Shown piece after piece: positions 1-9,399 of a DNA stretch of 64,000 bases; positions within the stretch are counted from its first letter, which is position 1; each line of letters opens with the position of its first letter. Source of the DNA: Candidatus Poribacteria bacterium (GTDB lineage Bacteria; Poribacteria; WGA-4E; JAJDTR01); the NCBI GenBank assembly GCA_028820655.1, contig JAPPIK010000041.1, positions 62,001 to 126,000 of the forward strand. The letters run 5' to 3'. A model generated the notes under the pieces. It made no database searches, had not been told where the DNA came from, and saw only the letters and a program-made list of their open reading frames with translations. The translations under genes were made by a program, and so were the position numbers.

Positions 1-3
1 AAA

Positions 4-29
4 GGCTGATGCGCGGTGCACACCCTACA
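4..29 (+). repeat. Family A dispersed palindromic repeat, copy 1
   Basis: A GGCTGATGCGC arm runs into GTGCACACCCTACA. The same unit, an imperfect palindrome ending in CACCCTACA, recurs at about 5088, 16861, 19149, 24928 and 36085, always in this orientation and always outside genes. Confidence 0.7.
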
Positions 30-76
30 GATATTACTGAATCTAACGCACAATGAATTGTGTTACTACAAACTGC

Positions 77-103
77 GGTCGCGACCTGGAGATCGCTCCT
101 ACA
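77..103 (+). repeat. Family B dispersed repeat, copy 1
   Basis: The unit consists of GGTCGCGACC, a short linker and GATCGCTCCTACA. Related copies lie at 13899-13942, 16823-16847 and 46807-46832. The first 179 bases of the window otherwise hold no gene that I can support. Confidence 0.65.
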
Positions 104-179
104 GGGATTTCGGTGGAAAATGTCAATAATCCGTCTTGCTGCACACCTTCGGGTGTTGATCATATAAGTCGGATAGCAT

Positions 180-3100
180 TCAAACCATTTTGCGGTAGAG
201 GATTAGATGTTTGTAGTCGATTGTTACCTCGAAGGCGGTGCGAAGCGGGTCGGCGTAGGGGCTGCGCGCTGCGTCTTCACCGTTGATGGTTTCGATGGTG
301 ATACGGCGGAGCGGGTGAAACTCTCGCTTGAGAAGATGGTGCAGGACCCCGAGGAATTCTTGCATCTGAGGGTCGTCGCTCGGCACATTGAATTTCAGCG
401 TCTTGCCGTTCCGCTCGGAAATCATGACAATCTGGCGTCCACGATACACGAGGTGCGAACCGGGAACGCGTTTGGGCAGCCTGCCTTTGACGGCGTCAAG
501 CTGGACACCGCATAGTGACACGGGATCTGTAGCATTGATCCAGAAGACTTTGTCATCGGGAAGTTGCCGGCTCAACGCTCGGAATGCTTGATGCGAGATG
601 AACTGGGGACCGGGTATGCCATGAAAGAAGTACCCCGCCAATACCTCACCGGACAACTCCATGATTCGCAATGAGCGAAAAATGCTCGACCAACGGAACG
701 CGGGCATTTCTCGCTGAAGCAGTTCCCGAAAAAGGATTCCGTATCGGTCGAGCAACAGCCGGGCACGGTCTTTCTTGCGTTCCTCGGATTCAAGGAGATC
801 GTCCGAAAACTCAAGTGCCGGCAGCCGGTACCAGTTGCCGACATGGGAACTTGAGCCCTTCCATCTCGCGAATTCGGTGCGGTGACTGATGCGGCGGCCT
901 CTTCCTCGACCTTTGTCCGCTCCAATTTCGGGCGGCTTGAATTTGCTCAGTACCCCTCTCCGGAGCGCCAAAAAGGTGTCGTTTGCTACACGCCCCTCCC
1001 ACACGAATTCCCAGAGTTGATTTGTCAACCGCGCGGCATTCATGCTCGAAGTTCGCATCAGGGACGAGAAGTCGTACCGCCCCGATTCGTCCGGGAATAG
1101 ATCATCAAGCGCTCCATTTTCACCTGTATCGAGGCGGTGTGCCTCAATGTCATCTTTTTCCCCGTGATAAAGCTCAATTTGGTGCGGGGGGTTTTCGGCG
1201 GTTTCTTCCTGCATCAGGTCGAAATCCTCTTCAAAGTAGAATGTCACGCGGCGATTTTCGCCCCCTATCCATCTGAGGCCGCCCTCCATCATGGCGGAAT
1301 CAATCCATGAGGTATTGTACACGCGGGACCTGGCAGGGAGGATTTCCGACTCCCACAATCCCGCCGCCGCCGGATAGCAAGCCAACTGCTCGATGATACC
1401 GAGAAGATCGTCGAGATTGTCCACGGGAGTTGTTAGCTTTTGGAAGTTGGCAAGGAACACGATCAGCCACTCGACTTCCAGCGGCTCGAAGCTCGGTGCC
1501 GCATCTCGCCGCGTCAGGCGTAGGAGTATTTCAAAGTTCTCGCTATCGCACAGGGTTTCGGCGGCGGCATCCTCCACAAGCTGGCCGGCGATGATTTTTT
1601 GCGAATCTGCGAGATCGTCCAACGCCCGACTGAGTTGAACCTCCCCTATGCCGAGGGTTTCGCAAATGTATTCGGCAGTGGTGGGACCATAGAACTGCAA
1701 CCACTCACCGATGAGCGAGGTTAGCTCTTGGGTATCGTCAAACCCGGGGGAATCCGAATCCTGAATTTCAGGTTTAAAGTGGAGCGGGGCTTTCGGGTCC
1801 CCGATCGATTCAAAACCCATCATTTCCATATTGTCGTAGAGAGAGCAGATTCGGGGCATCGTTTCCAAGGCGGCAATCAGTGAATCAGAGGCATCCGGCG
1901 GCTTTATTCGCACAAGTTTGTCGGCTATGGGCGAGAGAATCTCTTCCGGTTCGAGGTTGTGATCGTTACGGATGGCGTCGAGAAGCGCCTTCCACTCCGG
2001 CGTGGGGATGAGCAACCGTTCTTTTACCCAATCAATCAGGTCTATCGAAGTCTGAGGGGAATATCCCGGGCTGAGCCGCTGGCGTTTCTGTTCAAACTGT
2101 TGGACGAGTGTTTGGGAAACGGTCGGACGCAATCCGGGCGTGAACAAGACATCGCGCAGTAGGTCATTTCGGAGCATGGAGGTAGTCGTCGCCGTGGAAT
2201 AGTCGCCCATGTACATGTACTCGTTAATCTGCCGCCATGCGGCGTTTTGCGCCATCGGACTGGCGTAGGCGGTGGGCACCGCTGTCCAACGGATAGAGCC
2301 GGACTCTAACTCGGCGAGCACTTGCTGGAGGCTGTCCAGATCGAACTCGTCTTGGAGACAGGTACGCCAGGTCTCGAGAAGAATTGGAAAATCCTCATAG
2401 TGCATCACGGCAGTCATCAGTTTCTGGGACCGAAGCCGGCTCAACCAGAGCGGCATCCGTTGGTTCATCTTGCCACTTGATGTCAGGAGCAGTGATGTTC
2501 CGGCACACTCTCTGAACCTTGCACAGAAGAATCCCGAGCCTTCGAGTTGTCTGCGTAGCAGGGGTTGAAGCGTCGCGCTTGTCACCAAGGAGAGGAGCTC
2601 CGCGGGGGGCAGTTCATCGGGAAGCATTAGGACAACGCCGTCATCCGTCGCGTGAACTTCGAGTTGATATCCGAATCGGTCCGCCCATGCCGATGCGAGC
2701 GCCACGCCGTAAGGTCGATTGACTTTGGCGCCCCAGAAAGTGTGAATGACGACCTGATTCCCCGGTATGCCCTCATGCCCGGTTTCAACGATTTCAATGA
2801 GGAGATGGTGTCGATGCGGGAGATCGCAGTCCGTGGCGTCCCTCTGTCGTTGCAGGAAATCCACCAGTTGCTCGGCCGCGGCCTCATCCATGCAGTTCAA
2901 TCGCTGCAACTCGTCAAGATAATCCGGATCGTCGAGCCGCCCGTTAGCCTCTTCGAGCAAGAGACCGATGCGTTCCGAAAAGTGGAAATCTCTGCCGTGG
3001 TCTTCGGCGCGCCAAAACGGGGTTTCCTTCTGGGGCGACCGGTTTGGCAGAACGAAAACATCGCTATGGGTGACGCGCTCGACTCGCCAAGTTTGCGTTC

Positions 3101-4721
3101 CCAGCGTGAAGACGCTACCCTCTCCATTTTCCCAAACAAACTCCTCGTCAAGCTCACCGATTCGGGCGTTTGTTTCCGCGTGGCGCATGTGAAAATAGCC
3201 GCGGTCGGGTATGGTGCCGCCGAACATGTACACCGCCTGAATAGCTCCCTTCCTGGCGGACACGGTGTTGTCGAGCCGGTCAATCGAAACACGCGGCTTC
3301 AGTTCACGAACCCGGCTATCGGCGTAGCGGCCCGCCAGCATGTTCAGCACTTGGTCAAACTGTTCGCGCCCCAAGTGACGATAGGGATAGCTCGTCCTCA
3401 GATGGGCATAGAGTTCATCCATGTCCCACGTCTGCATCGCCGCCATCGAGACGATGATCTGTGAGAGCACATCAAGGGGGCATTTCACAGGTTTGACAGC
3501 CTCGATCGCCTGTTCCCCGATGGCCTCCGCGAGCACGGCGGCATCGAGAAAATCGCGTGCATGTGTCGGATAAACCGTCGCCCGGCTCACTTCGCCGACT
3601 TGGTGACCGGCACGGCCGATTCGTTGAATCGCGGAAGATATCGAGAACGGCGATTGAATGAGAACGACTTCATCAAGTGAGCCGATGTCAATGCCCATCT
3701 CCAGCGAACTGGTGGCAACAATGGCTCTTAATTCGCCCGCTTTGAGTTTGGATTCGACAGATTCTCTGATCTCGCGCGACAAGGATCCGTGGTGTGCATA
3801 GGCGACCGGTTCTTCCTCATCCGCGTTCATCATCAGCGTCAGTCGTTCGCAGAGCCTTCTGCTATTGGCGAAAAGCAGCGTTGATCGATGTTGGCTGATG
3901 ATTCTCTTGAAGTCTTCAACCAGAGGCTCCCAGAACGATTCGCGTCCCGGATCTTCGGCGGCTTCATCCGGATATCGAACCTGCACTTCATATTGTTTAC
4001 CGGCTTTGGAAGAGATTAGCGATACGGGCCTGGGAGTATATTGCGGATTATAGGGGTCGCCGTCGGTTCTATACCCGCCGACGAACTCGGCAACCGTATC
4101 CATCGGTCGAATTGTGGCGGACAGCGCGATCCGTTGAAATTCGCCGGACAGACGGATGAGACGGTCCACGGCGGTAATTAGATGCGTCCCGCGCTTTGTG
4201 CCGACAACGGAGTGAATCTCGTCGAGAATCACCGTAGATATCTTTGTCAGGATGGATCTTCCGCCGCCCGAACTCAGCAGAAGATTCAGGCTCTCCGGCG
4301 TTGTGATGAGAATCTCCGGCGGGTGGCGCTGCATCTGGCGGCGGTCGGAGTGCGGCGTGTCTCCGCTGCGGGTCAGAACCCGGATATTGGGGAAAGGTTG
4401 CCTTGCATCTTCGAAAACTTGCCTCAATCCCCGCAGCGGATCCAGAAGGTTTCGGCGAATATCGTTGTTAAGCGCTTTCAAGGGTGATACATAGAGGACG
4501 CTGGTGTGTCCGAGGGGCAACCCCTCCGTGATCAGTTGATTGATTGACCAGAGAAACGCTGTCAGGGTCTTGCCGCTGCCGGTAGGTGCGGTGACCAGCA
4601 CATGCTCGCCATTGGCGATTTTGGGCCATGCTTGTTCCTGGGCATCTGTCGGCTCGCCAATTGCCTCGGTAAACCATTTTGCAACGAGTGGATGGAATTG
4701 AGATAGAGGAGTCTGATCCAT
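180..4721 (-). CDS. lhr: Lhr-family ATP-dependent helicase
   Basis: This is a 1513-residue superfamily 2 helicase of the long Lhr type, which unwinds RNA:DNA hybrids and is linked to DNA repair in the family. Visible motifs are Walker A APTGSGKT (residues 45-52), the DEIH box (167-170), SAT motif III (about 200) and the motif VI sequence QRIGRAGH (about 365). They are followed by the Lhr winged-helix region and a very long C-terminal part of more than 900 residues. The length matches E. coli and mycobacterial Lhr (about 1500). The start at 4721 places the conserved FHP..A.WF opening at residue 9. The gene stands alone. Several long frames on the opposite strand inside it are shadows. Confidence 0.95.
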   Translation of the reverse strand: MDQTPLSQFHPLVAKWFTEAIGEPTDAQEQAWPKIANGEHVLVTAPTGSGKTLTAFLWSINQLITEGLPLGHTSVLYVSPLKALNNDIRRNLLDPLRGLRQVFEDARQPFPNIRVLTRSGDTPHSDRRQMQRHPPEILITTPESLNLLLSSGGGRSILTKISTVILDEIHSVVGTKRGTHLITAVDRLIRLSGEFQRIALSATIRPMDTVAEFVGGYRTDGDPYNPQYTPRPVSLISSKAGKQYEVQVRYPDEAAEDPGRESFWEPLVEDFKRIISQHRSTLLFANSRRLCERLTLMMNADEEEPVAYAHHGSLSREIRESVESKLKAGELRAIVATSSLEMGIDIGSLDEVVLIQSPFSISSAIQRIGRAGHQVGEVSRATVYPTHARDFLDAAVLAEAIGEQAIEAVKPVKCPLDVLSQIIVSMAAMQTWDMDELYAHLRTSYPYRHLGREQFDQVLNMLAGRYADSRVRELKPRVSIDRLDNTVSARKGAIQAVYMFGGTIPDRGYFHMRHAETNARIGELDEEFVWENGEGSVFTLGTQTWRVERVTHSDVFVLPNRSPQKETPFWRAEDHGRDFHFSERIGLLLEEANGRLDDPDYLDELQRLNCMDEAAAEQLVDFLQRQRDATDCDLPHRHHLLIEIVETGHEGIPGNQVVIHTFWGAKVNRPYGVALASAWADRFGYQLEVHATDDGVVLMLPDELPPAELLSLVTSATLQPLLRRQLEGSGFFCARFRECAGTSLLLTSSGKMNQRMPLWLSRLRSQKLMTAVMHYEDFPILLETWRTCLQDEFDLDSLQQVLAELESGSIRWTAVPTAYASPMAQNAAWRQINEYMYMGDYSTATTTSMLRNDLLRDVLFTPGLRPTVSQTLVQQFEQKRQRLSPGYSPQTSIDLIDWVKERLLIPTPEWKALLDAIRNDHNLEPEEILSPIADKLVRIKPPDASDSLIAALETMPRICSLYDNMEMMGFESIGDPKAPLHFKPEIQDSDSPGFDDTQELTSLIGEWLQFYGPTTAEYICETLGIGEVQLSRALDDLADSQKIIAGQLVEDAAAETLCDSENFEILLRLTRRDAAPSFEPLEVEWLIVFLANFQKLTTPVDNLDDLLGIIEQLACYPAAAGLWESEILPARSRVYNTSWIDSAMMEGGLRWIGGENRRVTFYFEEDFDLMQEETAENPPHQIELYHGEKDDIEAHRLDTGENGALDDLFPDESGRYDFSSLMRTSSMNAARLTNQLWEFVWEGRVANDTFLALRRGVLSKFKPPEIGADKGRGRGRRISHRTEFARWKGSSSHVGNWYRLPALEFSDDLLESEERKKDRARLLLDRYGILFRELLQREMPAFRWSSIFRSLRIMELSGEVLAGYFFHGIPGPQFISHQAFRALSRQLPDDKVFWINATDPVSLCGVQLDAVKGRLPKRVPGSHLVYRGRQIVMISERNGKTLKFNVPSDDPQMQEFLGVLHHLLKREFHPLRRITIETINGEDAARSPYADPLRTAFEVTIDYKHLILYRKMV

Positions 4722-5087
4722 TAACGTTATTCTTTAGTCCGTTATGTCGCGTTGTTGATTGGACACAACCGGAAAACTCGAAAAATGCCAAAAATGTATA
4801 TGAAGAGTCACAATTGGGGAGGGCGGATTGTTCGTTTTCTCCATTCAATCCTAATCAATGTGGGGACGTGAGTCAATTGAAATCATTCTGAGTGTTCCTT
4901 CATACCCGAATCGATTGTGCCGGTTTAGACGGCAACAGGAAAGCACGCGTAGATGGTTCCTATTGTAGAACGGAAACGGGAAGTCGGCGAATTGATGATT
5001 GTGGAAGTATCTATATGGGAGTTTTTGCGGCGCTCAATGTTCTTTCGATCAATTTCCTTCGATCGGCTACGGCGCCGCCAAGAGAGA

Positions 5088-5112
5088 TGGTGGGCAGGGC
5101 TCACCCTACAGA
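5088..5112 (+). repeat. Family A dispersed repeat, copy 2
   Basis: GATGGTGGGCAGG is followed by GCTCACCCTACAG, the same arm-and-CACCCTACA layout as the other copies, slightly decayed. Confidence 0.6.
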
Positions 5113-5349
5113 AAAAAACGAAACGATGATGCAAGTGCAGGTGGCAACAGACGAGCAGGCAAGGATGGCAGAGCTGCGTTCCCTACGGTCCTAGCTACGT
5201 GAACGCTAAAATTCAAGCTGGGAGCATGGTCTGGATTTGCCAATCCAGACCGAGCGGGCACGGTGTGCGGCGAAAGGGCTAAATTGTCATGGGGCGGCAC
5301 AGGAACCGTCCCCTACCAATACGCCGTAGGGGATTCTGTCGGATTCTGG

Positions 5350-5378
5350 TTGATATTAGAAACAGGTTGTAGTAGAAT
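5350..5378 (+). promoter_or_regulatory. Putative sigma-70-type promoter of the first lectin-like gene
   Basis: TTGATA (5350-5355) and TAGAAT (5373-5378) are separated by 17 bases. They lie about 70 bases upstream of the probable GTG start at 5450. The call rests on sequence resemblance only. Confidence 0.45.
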
Positions 5379-5449
5379 GCCACGCCAGACTAACCGAATT
5401 GACTCTCTCTCGCACACTGCACGACCTACCGATTCAGGAGGTGCCTACC

Positions 5450-6751
5450 GTGAACCGGTTGTCCCGCAGCAGTTTCACCCCGTTTATGCATAAAGGATGT
5501 ATTGTGATCGGAATCGTCGCTTCGTGGCTGATAGTATCGTCACTTGGCGCCGTTCCGGCAACCACGGCTTCTGTGTCGGGCCGCGTCCTCGACGTCGATG
5601 GAGTTCCAATCCCCGGGTTTTTGATAGCTGTTCAGTACGTCGAGATCGCGGAAAACATCGTGTGGCTAACCCATCTGTTTGAGGAAGATGAACACGTCCT
5701 CGGAGCGTACGCTGCTTTGCCTAGATCGATAACCGATGATACGGGGCGATTCACTTTTTCAGATATTATCCCCGGTCCAATCCAGTTCATCGCCCAACCT
5801 CCCCATCTGCCGCCTGAAGAGCCGCTGCCACCCGATTTTGATGTGGAGATATTCGATCCGGACGCCGAGATACTGTCAATCAAACGCGGGGCGATAACAT
5901 TTTATCCGTACAACCAAGAACCTCCCCCGTTCGGGGGTATCACGTTTGCCATTGAACCCGGGGCACACCTCCAAAATCTTGAAGTCACGGCAAGACCTCG
6001 GATGCGAATTCGCGCGCAAGTGGTTTTTTCCGACGGTACTCCTCTCTCTGATGCGGAGGTTCAGATTGATGTGCGCCAGCGGGAATTTGACGGGAGCGGT
6101 TTCGGAAGCACAGGTGGAGCGCATCGGACGGACGATGAAGGTTTCTTCCTACACTATGTGGATGAGCCTGCGTTCTACACGGTTGCGGTCGAATTTCAAG
6201 GGCTTTCGGCGTCTTCAAAGCAGTTCGCGCTTGAAAATGGAGAACGACGCGATGATTTGGTTCTTTCCTTTGACAGCGATCCGGTGCCTGTGGAACCAAC
6301 TCCTGAGCGGGAGCAACTGGAAGATGAGGGAGAGTGGGTGGTGAACCCAGAAAATGGGCACTCCTATAAGGTCATTCATTGCGAGAACCCGGAGGACGCT
6401 CGGGCGAAAGCGATCAGCGAGGGTGCGCATTTGGTCTCGATCAACGATGCGGCTGAGCAGAAATGGCTCGTGAGCATCTTTGGGAGCGCGCCCTATTGGA
6501 TAGGACTAACGGATGTAGAGAAGGAGGGCGAGTGGCGCTGGACGAACGGGGAAGCAGTCGGTTACACGAACTGGGCTCCGAATGAACCATTGGACGCGGA
6601 TTGGGGAGATGAGAATCATGTATTTATGGGGTTGTCGCCGGATGGGAAGTGGTATGATGTTGGACCCGAAAGCCCGACGTGGCGGATGACGCAAATGGCT
6701 ATCATCGAAAAGGAAAGTTTGTCTCCGAAACCGCCGAAAAGTGAGAAGTAA
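5450..6751 (+). CDS. Secreted C-type-lectin-fold protein (paralogue 1)
   Basis: I chose the GTG start at 5450 because AGGAGGT (5436-5442) sits 7 bases upstream; an in-frame ATG at 5399 lacks this support. The 433-residue product begins with a basic stretch and a hydrophobic segment (about residues 14-35), so it is exported or membrane anchored. A carboxypeptidase-regulatory-like beta domain (VSGRVLDVDG.P) follows. Residues 296-420 form a C-type lectin domain with the hallmarks WIGL (about 350), GEWRWTNGE and YTNWAPNEP. The usual cysteine pairs and an EPN/QPD sugar motif are absent (EPL here). It is a clear paralogue of the gene at 9400. Function and ligand are unknown; surface recognition is an inference. 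Confidence 0.8.
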   Translation: MNRLSRSSFTPFMHKGCIVIGIVASWLIVSSLGAVPATTASVSGRVLDVDGVPIPGFLIAVQYVEIAENIVWLTHLFEEDEHVLGAYAALPRSITDDTGRFTFSDIIPGPIQFIAQPPHLPPEEPLPPDFDVEIFDPDAEILSIKRGAITFYPYNQEPPPFGGITFAIEPGAHLQNLEVTARPRMRIRAQVVFSDGTPLSDAEVQIDVRQREFDGSGFGSTGGAHRTDDEGFFLHYVDEPAFYTVAVEFQGLSASSKQFALENGERRDDLVLSFDSDPVPVEPTPEREQLEDEGEWVVNPENGHSYKVIHCENPEDARAKAISEGAHLVSINDAAEQKWLVSIFGSAPYWIGLTDVEKEGEWRWTNGEAVGYTNWAPNEPLDADWGDENHVFMGLSPDGKWYDVGPESPTWRMTQMAIIEKESLSPKPPKSEK

Positions 6752-7132
6752 TGCCACTTCGATTGAATAATGTTGCGTATGATGCTTTATATTTTACTAG
6801 GCGAAAAGCCCTATTCCAACCATCACCCCGCATACCCGGTAGGCGGAAATCAAACGAGTGAACAGCGAGTGCGATAGAAGTCCCGATGCCCCGTCTCGGA
6901 GAGGCTTGACTAACGCTATTAATGCACTGCTGATATGGAGAATTGCTACAATCCAAGTTCCGACCGATGCAAAGGAATCCCGAGATTTTGAAGGGCAAAT
7001 CCTTCACGCAGGCTAAATTGGCTTATTTGCGCCGAAGCTTGTGTCCATGCCATCGAAAATAATTAGACAATTTCAAACATTCTTGATTCTGGGCATACCG
7101 GAATGTCGTCGTACTATCGCCGAGGTGTCGAA
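6752..7132. other. Gene-free spacer
   Basis: No supportable gene is present. A family D repeat in reverse orientation lies at 6851-6882 (CGAGTGAACAGCGAGTGCGA then TAGAAG). Confidence 0.4.
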
Positions 7133-9019
7133 TTGAAAACACTATTGACCGTACTTTCGCTTTTCGCATTTTCCTCATTAAACGCGTCTCAAGAATTCCC
7201 TCAGTGGAGTTTGCCCGAAGGGGTTAAGGCACGTCTCGGCAAAGGCGCCGCAAGCCAAATACAGTTTTCACCCGACGGCGCGCGGCTCGCCGTGGGCACT
7301 GATATCGGGACCTGGATTTACGACACAACAACCCACAAATCGAATGCACTAATCGCCGTGAATGCGGGCTATGTCCGGAGTCTGACGTACAGCCCGGATG
7401 GCAGCCTGCTGGCGATTGGGAGTTTGGACAATAATGTCCATCTTTGGAATGACGCAACAGTTGAGCATCTGCTAACTTTGGAGGGCCACACTGCGGGGGT
7501 CATTAATACGATCTTTAGTGAGGACGGCGCTGCGCTTTCAAGCGCGGGTTACGACAACACCATCCGTCTTTGGGATACCGTGACGGGAGAACAGAAGTCG
7601 TCATTGGAATTAACGAGTCTGAGCGATCAGATGCATTGGGGCGCAGGCAGAGTGTTCAGCCCGGACAGTTCAATTCTTGCAGTCTGGGATTATGGGAATG
7701 ACATTTACATGTGGGATGCGTCAACGGGAACCCGCCTGCGCACGCTGAAAGGACATACGGAACATGCTACAAGCGCTGCCTTCAGCCCGGACGGATCAAT
7801 ACTGGCAAGCGGGAGTTGGGGTGACAGCGTCCGTTTGTGGAATGCGGCTAACGGCGCTCCTTTGCGCCAGCTCCTTGATGACGAAGCACAAAAGATCAAG
7901 TGCGTGGAATTTAGCCCGGATGGAAGCATTCTGGCGTGCGGGTACAATGACAATTCAGTCCGATTGTGGGATGTCGCGTCGGGGGCGCTATTGCGAAGGC
8001 TGGGGGGGCATACGGGTTGGGTTTTTGACATCGCCTTCAGCCCGGATGGCGCTACGCTCGCAACTGCTAGCGACGACGCGACAATTCGCTTTTGGAAAAC
8101 TGCGACAGGCGCGCAGCTAGCTACCTTAATGGGACACATGCCTTCAGTCTACACCATCGCTTTTGGCCCGGATGGCGCGATACTGGCAAGTGGGAATCGG
8201 GGCAATCCCGCTCGTCTGTGGGATGTCGTGACAGGTGCGTATAAACGTTCGATAGGACGAGAGTTTTCGAGTGCTAATAGCCTTGCCTTTGGACCGAATG
8301 GACGTCGGTTGGCGATCGGAGGTGGTTACCAAATCGTAGAGCTTTGGAATGTCAGAACGGGTAGAAGCCTCCGAACATTAATTAACGACGATGGGGCCGA
8401 CCATAGCATTGCGTTCAGCCCGGATGGATCGACACTGGCAAACTGGAACGGAGAGACCGCCATTCATTTGTGGAATCCCAACAAAGGCGTGATACTGCGT
8501 ACGCTTGAGTGGGACCCCCAGGAAATTACCCAAAACGTGTACAGACCGGCACGATCCACCTTGGCGTTTAGTCCGGATGGCGCGATGCTGGCGGTTGGTA
8601 GTCTCGACACTACGATCCGTCTTTGGAATGTTGCAACCGGTACGCACCAGCGATCCCTGAAAGGGCATACGGCTGACATCATTAGCGTTGCTTTTAGTCC
8701 GGTTGGAAGCATGTTGGTAAGCGGCAGCGGGGATCAAACCGCGCGCATCTGGGACATTGATACAGGGGAGTGTTACCGTGTTTTGGAGGGGCACACTTCG
8801 CACGTCACTACAGTCGCCTTCAGTCCGGATGGGGACACCGTAGCTAGTGGTAGCCGTGACAGCCATATTCGTCTCTGGGAGACGGAGACAGGGGCGCATA
8901 AGCGGACACTAAAAGGGCACGGTTCTGATGTCATTAGCGTTTCGTTCAGCCCTGATGGCAGAACGTTGGGAAGTGGTAGTTACGACGGCACCGTGCTCTT
9001 GTGGGACCTTTCGCGTTAG
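7133..9019 (+). CDS. Secreted protein with 14 WD40 repeats
   Basis: I favour a TTG start at 7133, with GAGGTG (7122-7127) 5 bases upstream; it begins a good signal peptide (KTLLTVLSLFAFSSLNAS). An ATG at 7103 is the alternative. I count 14 WD-type repeat ends (for example RLWDTVTG, RLWNAANG, RLWDVASG, RIWDIDTG, LLWDLSR), each preceded by an AFSPDG-type strand. Fourteen repeats fit two seven-bladed beta propellers and fill the whole mature protein, so no enzymatic domain is present. WD40 propellers are protein-interaction scaffolds; export to the periplasm or surface is inferred from the leader. The gene lies between two lectin-like paralogues. Confidence 0.88.
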   Translation: MKTLLTVLSLFAFSSLNASQEFPQWSLPEGVKARLGKGAASQIQFSPDGARLAVGTDIGTWIYDTTTHKSNALIAVNAGYVRSLTYSPDGSLLAIGSLDNNVHLWNDATVEHLLTLEGHTAGVINTIFSEDGAALSSAGYDNTIRLWDTVTGEQKSSLELTSLSDQMHWGAGRVFSPDSSILAVWDYGNDIYMWDASTGTRLRTLKGHTEHATSAAFSPDGSILASGSWGDSVRLWNAANGAPLRQLLDDEAQKIKCVEFSPDGSILACGYNDNSVRLWDVASGALLRRLGGHTGWVFDIAFSPDGATLATASDDATIRFWKTATGAQLATLMGHMPSVYTIAFGPDGAILASGNRGNPARLWDVVTGAYKRSIGREFSSANSLAFGPNGRRLAIGGGYQIVELWNVRTGRSLRTLINDDGADHSIAFSPDGSTLANWNGETAIHLWNPNKGVILRTLEWDPQEITQNVYRPARSTLAFSPDGAMLAVGSLDTTIRLWNVATGTHQRSLKGHTADIISVAFSPVGSMLVSGSGDQTARIWDIDTGECYRVLEGHTSHVTTVAFSPDGDTVASGSRDSHIRLWETETGAHKRTLKGHGSDVISVSFSPDGRTLGSGSYDGTVLLWDLSR

Positions 9020-9399
9020 TGAAGCGACGAAAGGCTGAGATGTGCCACGAAACAAGTTACATTAGCCGCCAATTAACGGATCGTGGGATCGGTTTGAATC
9101 ATGAGCTTCATTGTCGTTTTGGTCATTTCGCGGGAGGCAGTTATCCAATATTATTTCCCTCTGGCAACCCGAAAAGTCCGATCTGCGATTTGATGATTGA
9201 AGCTTAGAGTGGTTGGTAGGATCCCAATCGCGCTCATTCTTCATTCGCTCCACTGCACTGCGCACGCTACGAGAATTTATCTTGATATTGGGTCTCGCTT
9301 GGTTCTATCGAAATTATGTCGCGTGGATATCCTATTTCGCGGTCGCGATCCGCTTCCTTGATCGTTATCCCCTTGCTTTATACCTAGGTGGTCTTTGCC
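9020..9399. other. Gene-free spacer
   Basis: No gene is supported. A weak family-D-like stretch (CTCATTCTTCATTCGCTCC) lies near 9232-9250. Nothing else is recognisable. Confidence 0.35.

Larger units (their letters stand above)
4722..5449. other. Gene-free spacer with repeats and a putative promoter
   Basis: No credible gene is visible here. A family A repeat lies at 5088-5112. A GGGGCGGCACAGG..CCGTCCCCTACC palindrome-like element lies near 5290-5320. A candidate promoter for the following gene lies at 5350-5378. Confidence 0.5.

Noticed and set aside
143-156. Small hairpin ACACC-TTCG-GGTGT after lhr
   Set aside because: It has only a 5-base stem and, read in the direction of lhr transcription, no T run follows. 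It is not a convincing terminator.
2652-3464. A 270-codon open frame on the plus strand
   Set aside because: It lies wholly antisense within the lhr helicase gene, whose protein is clearly conserved. No domain is seen in the plus-strand product.
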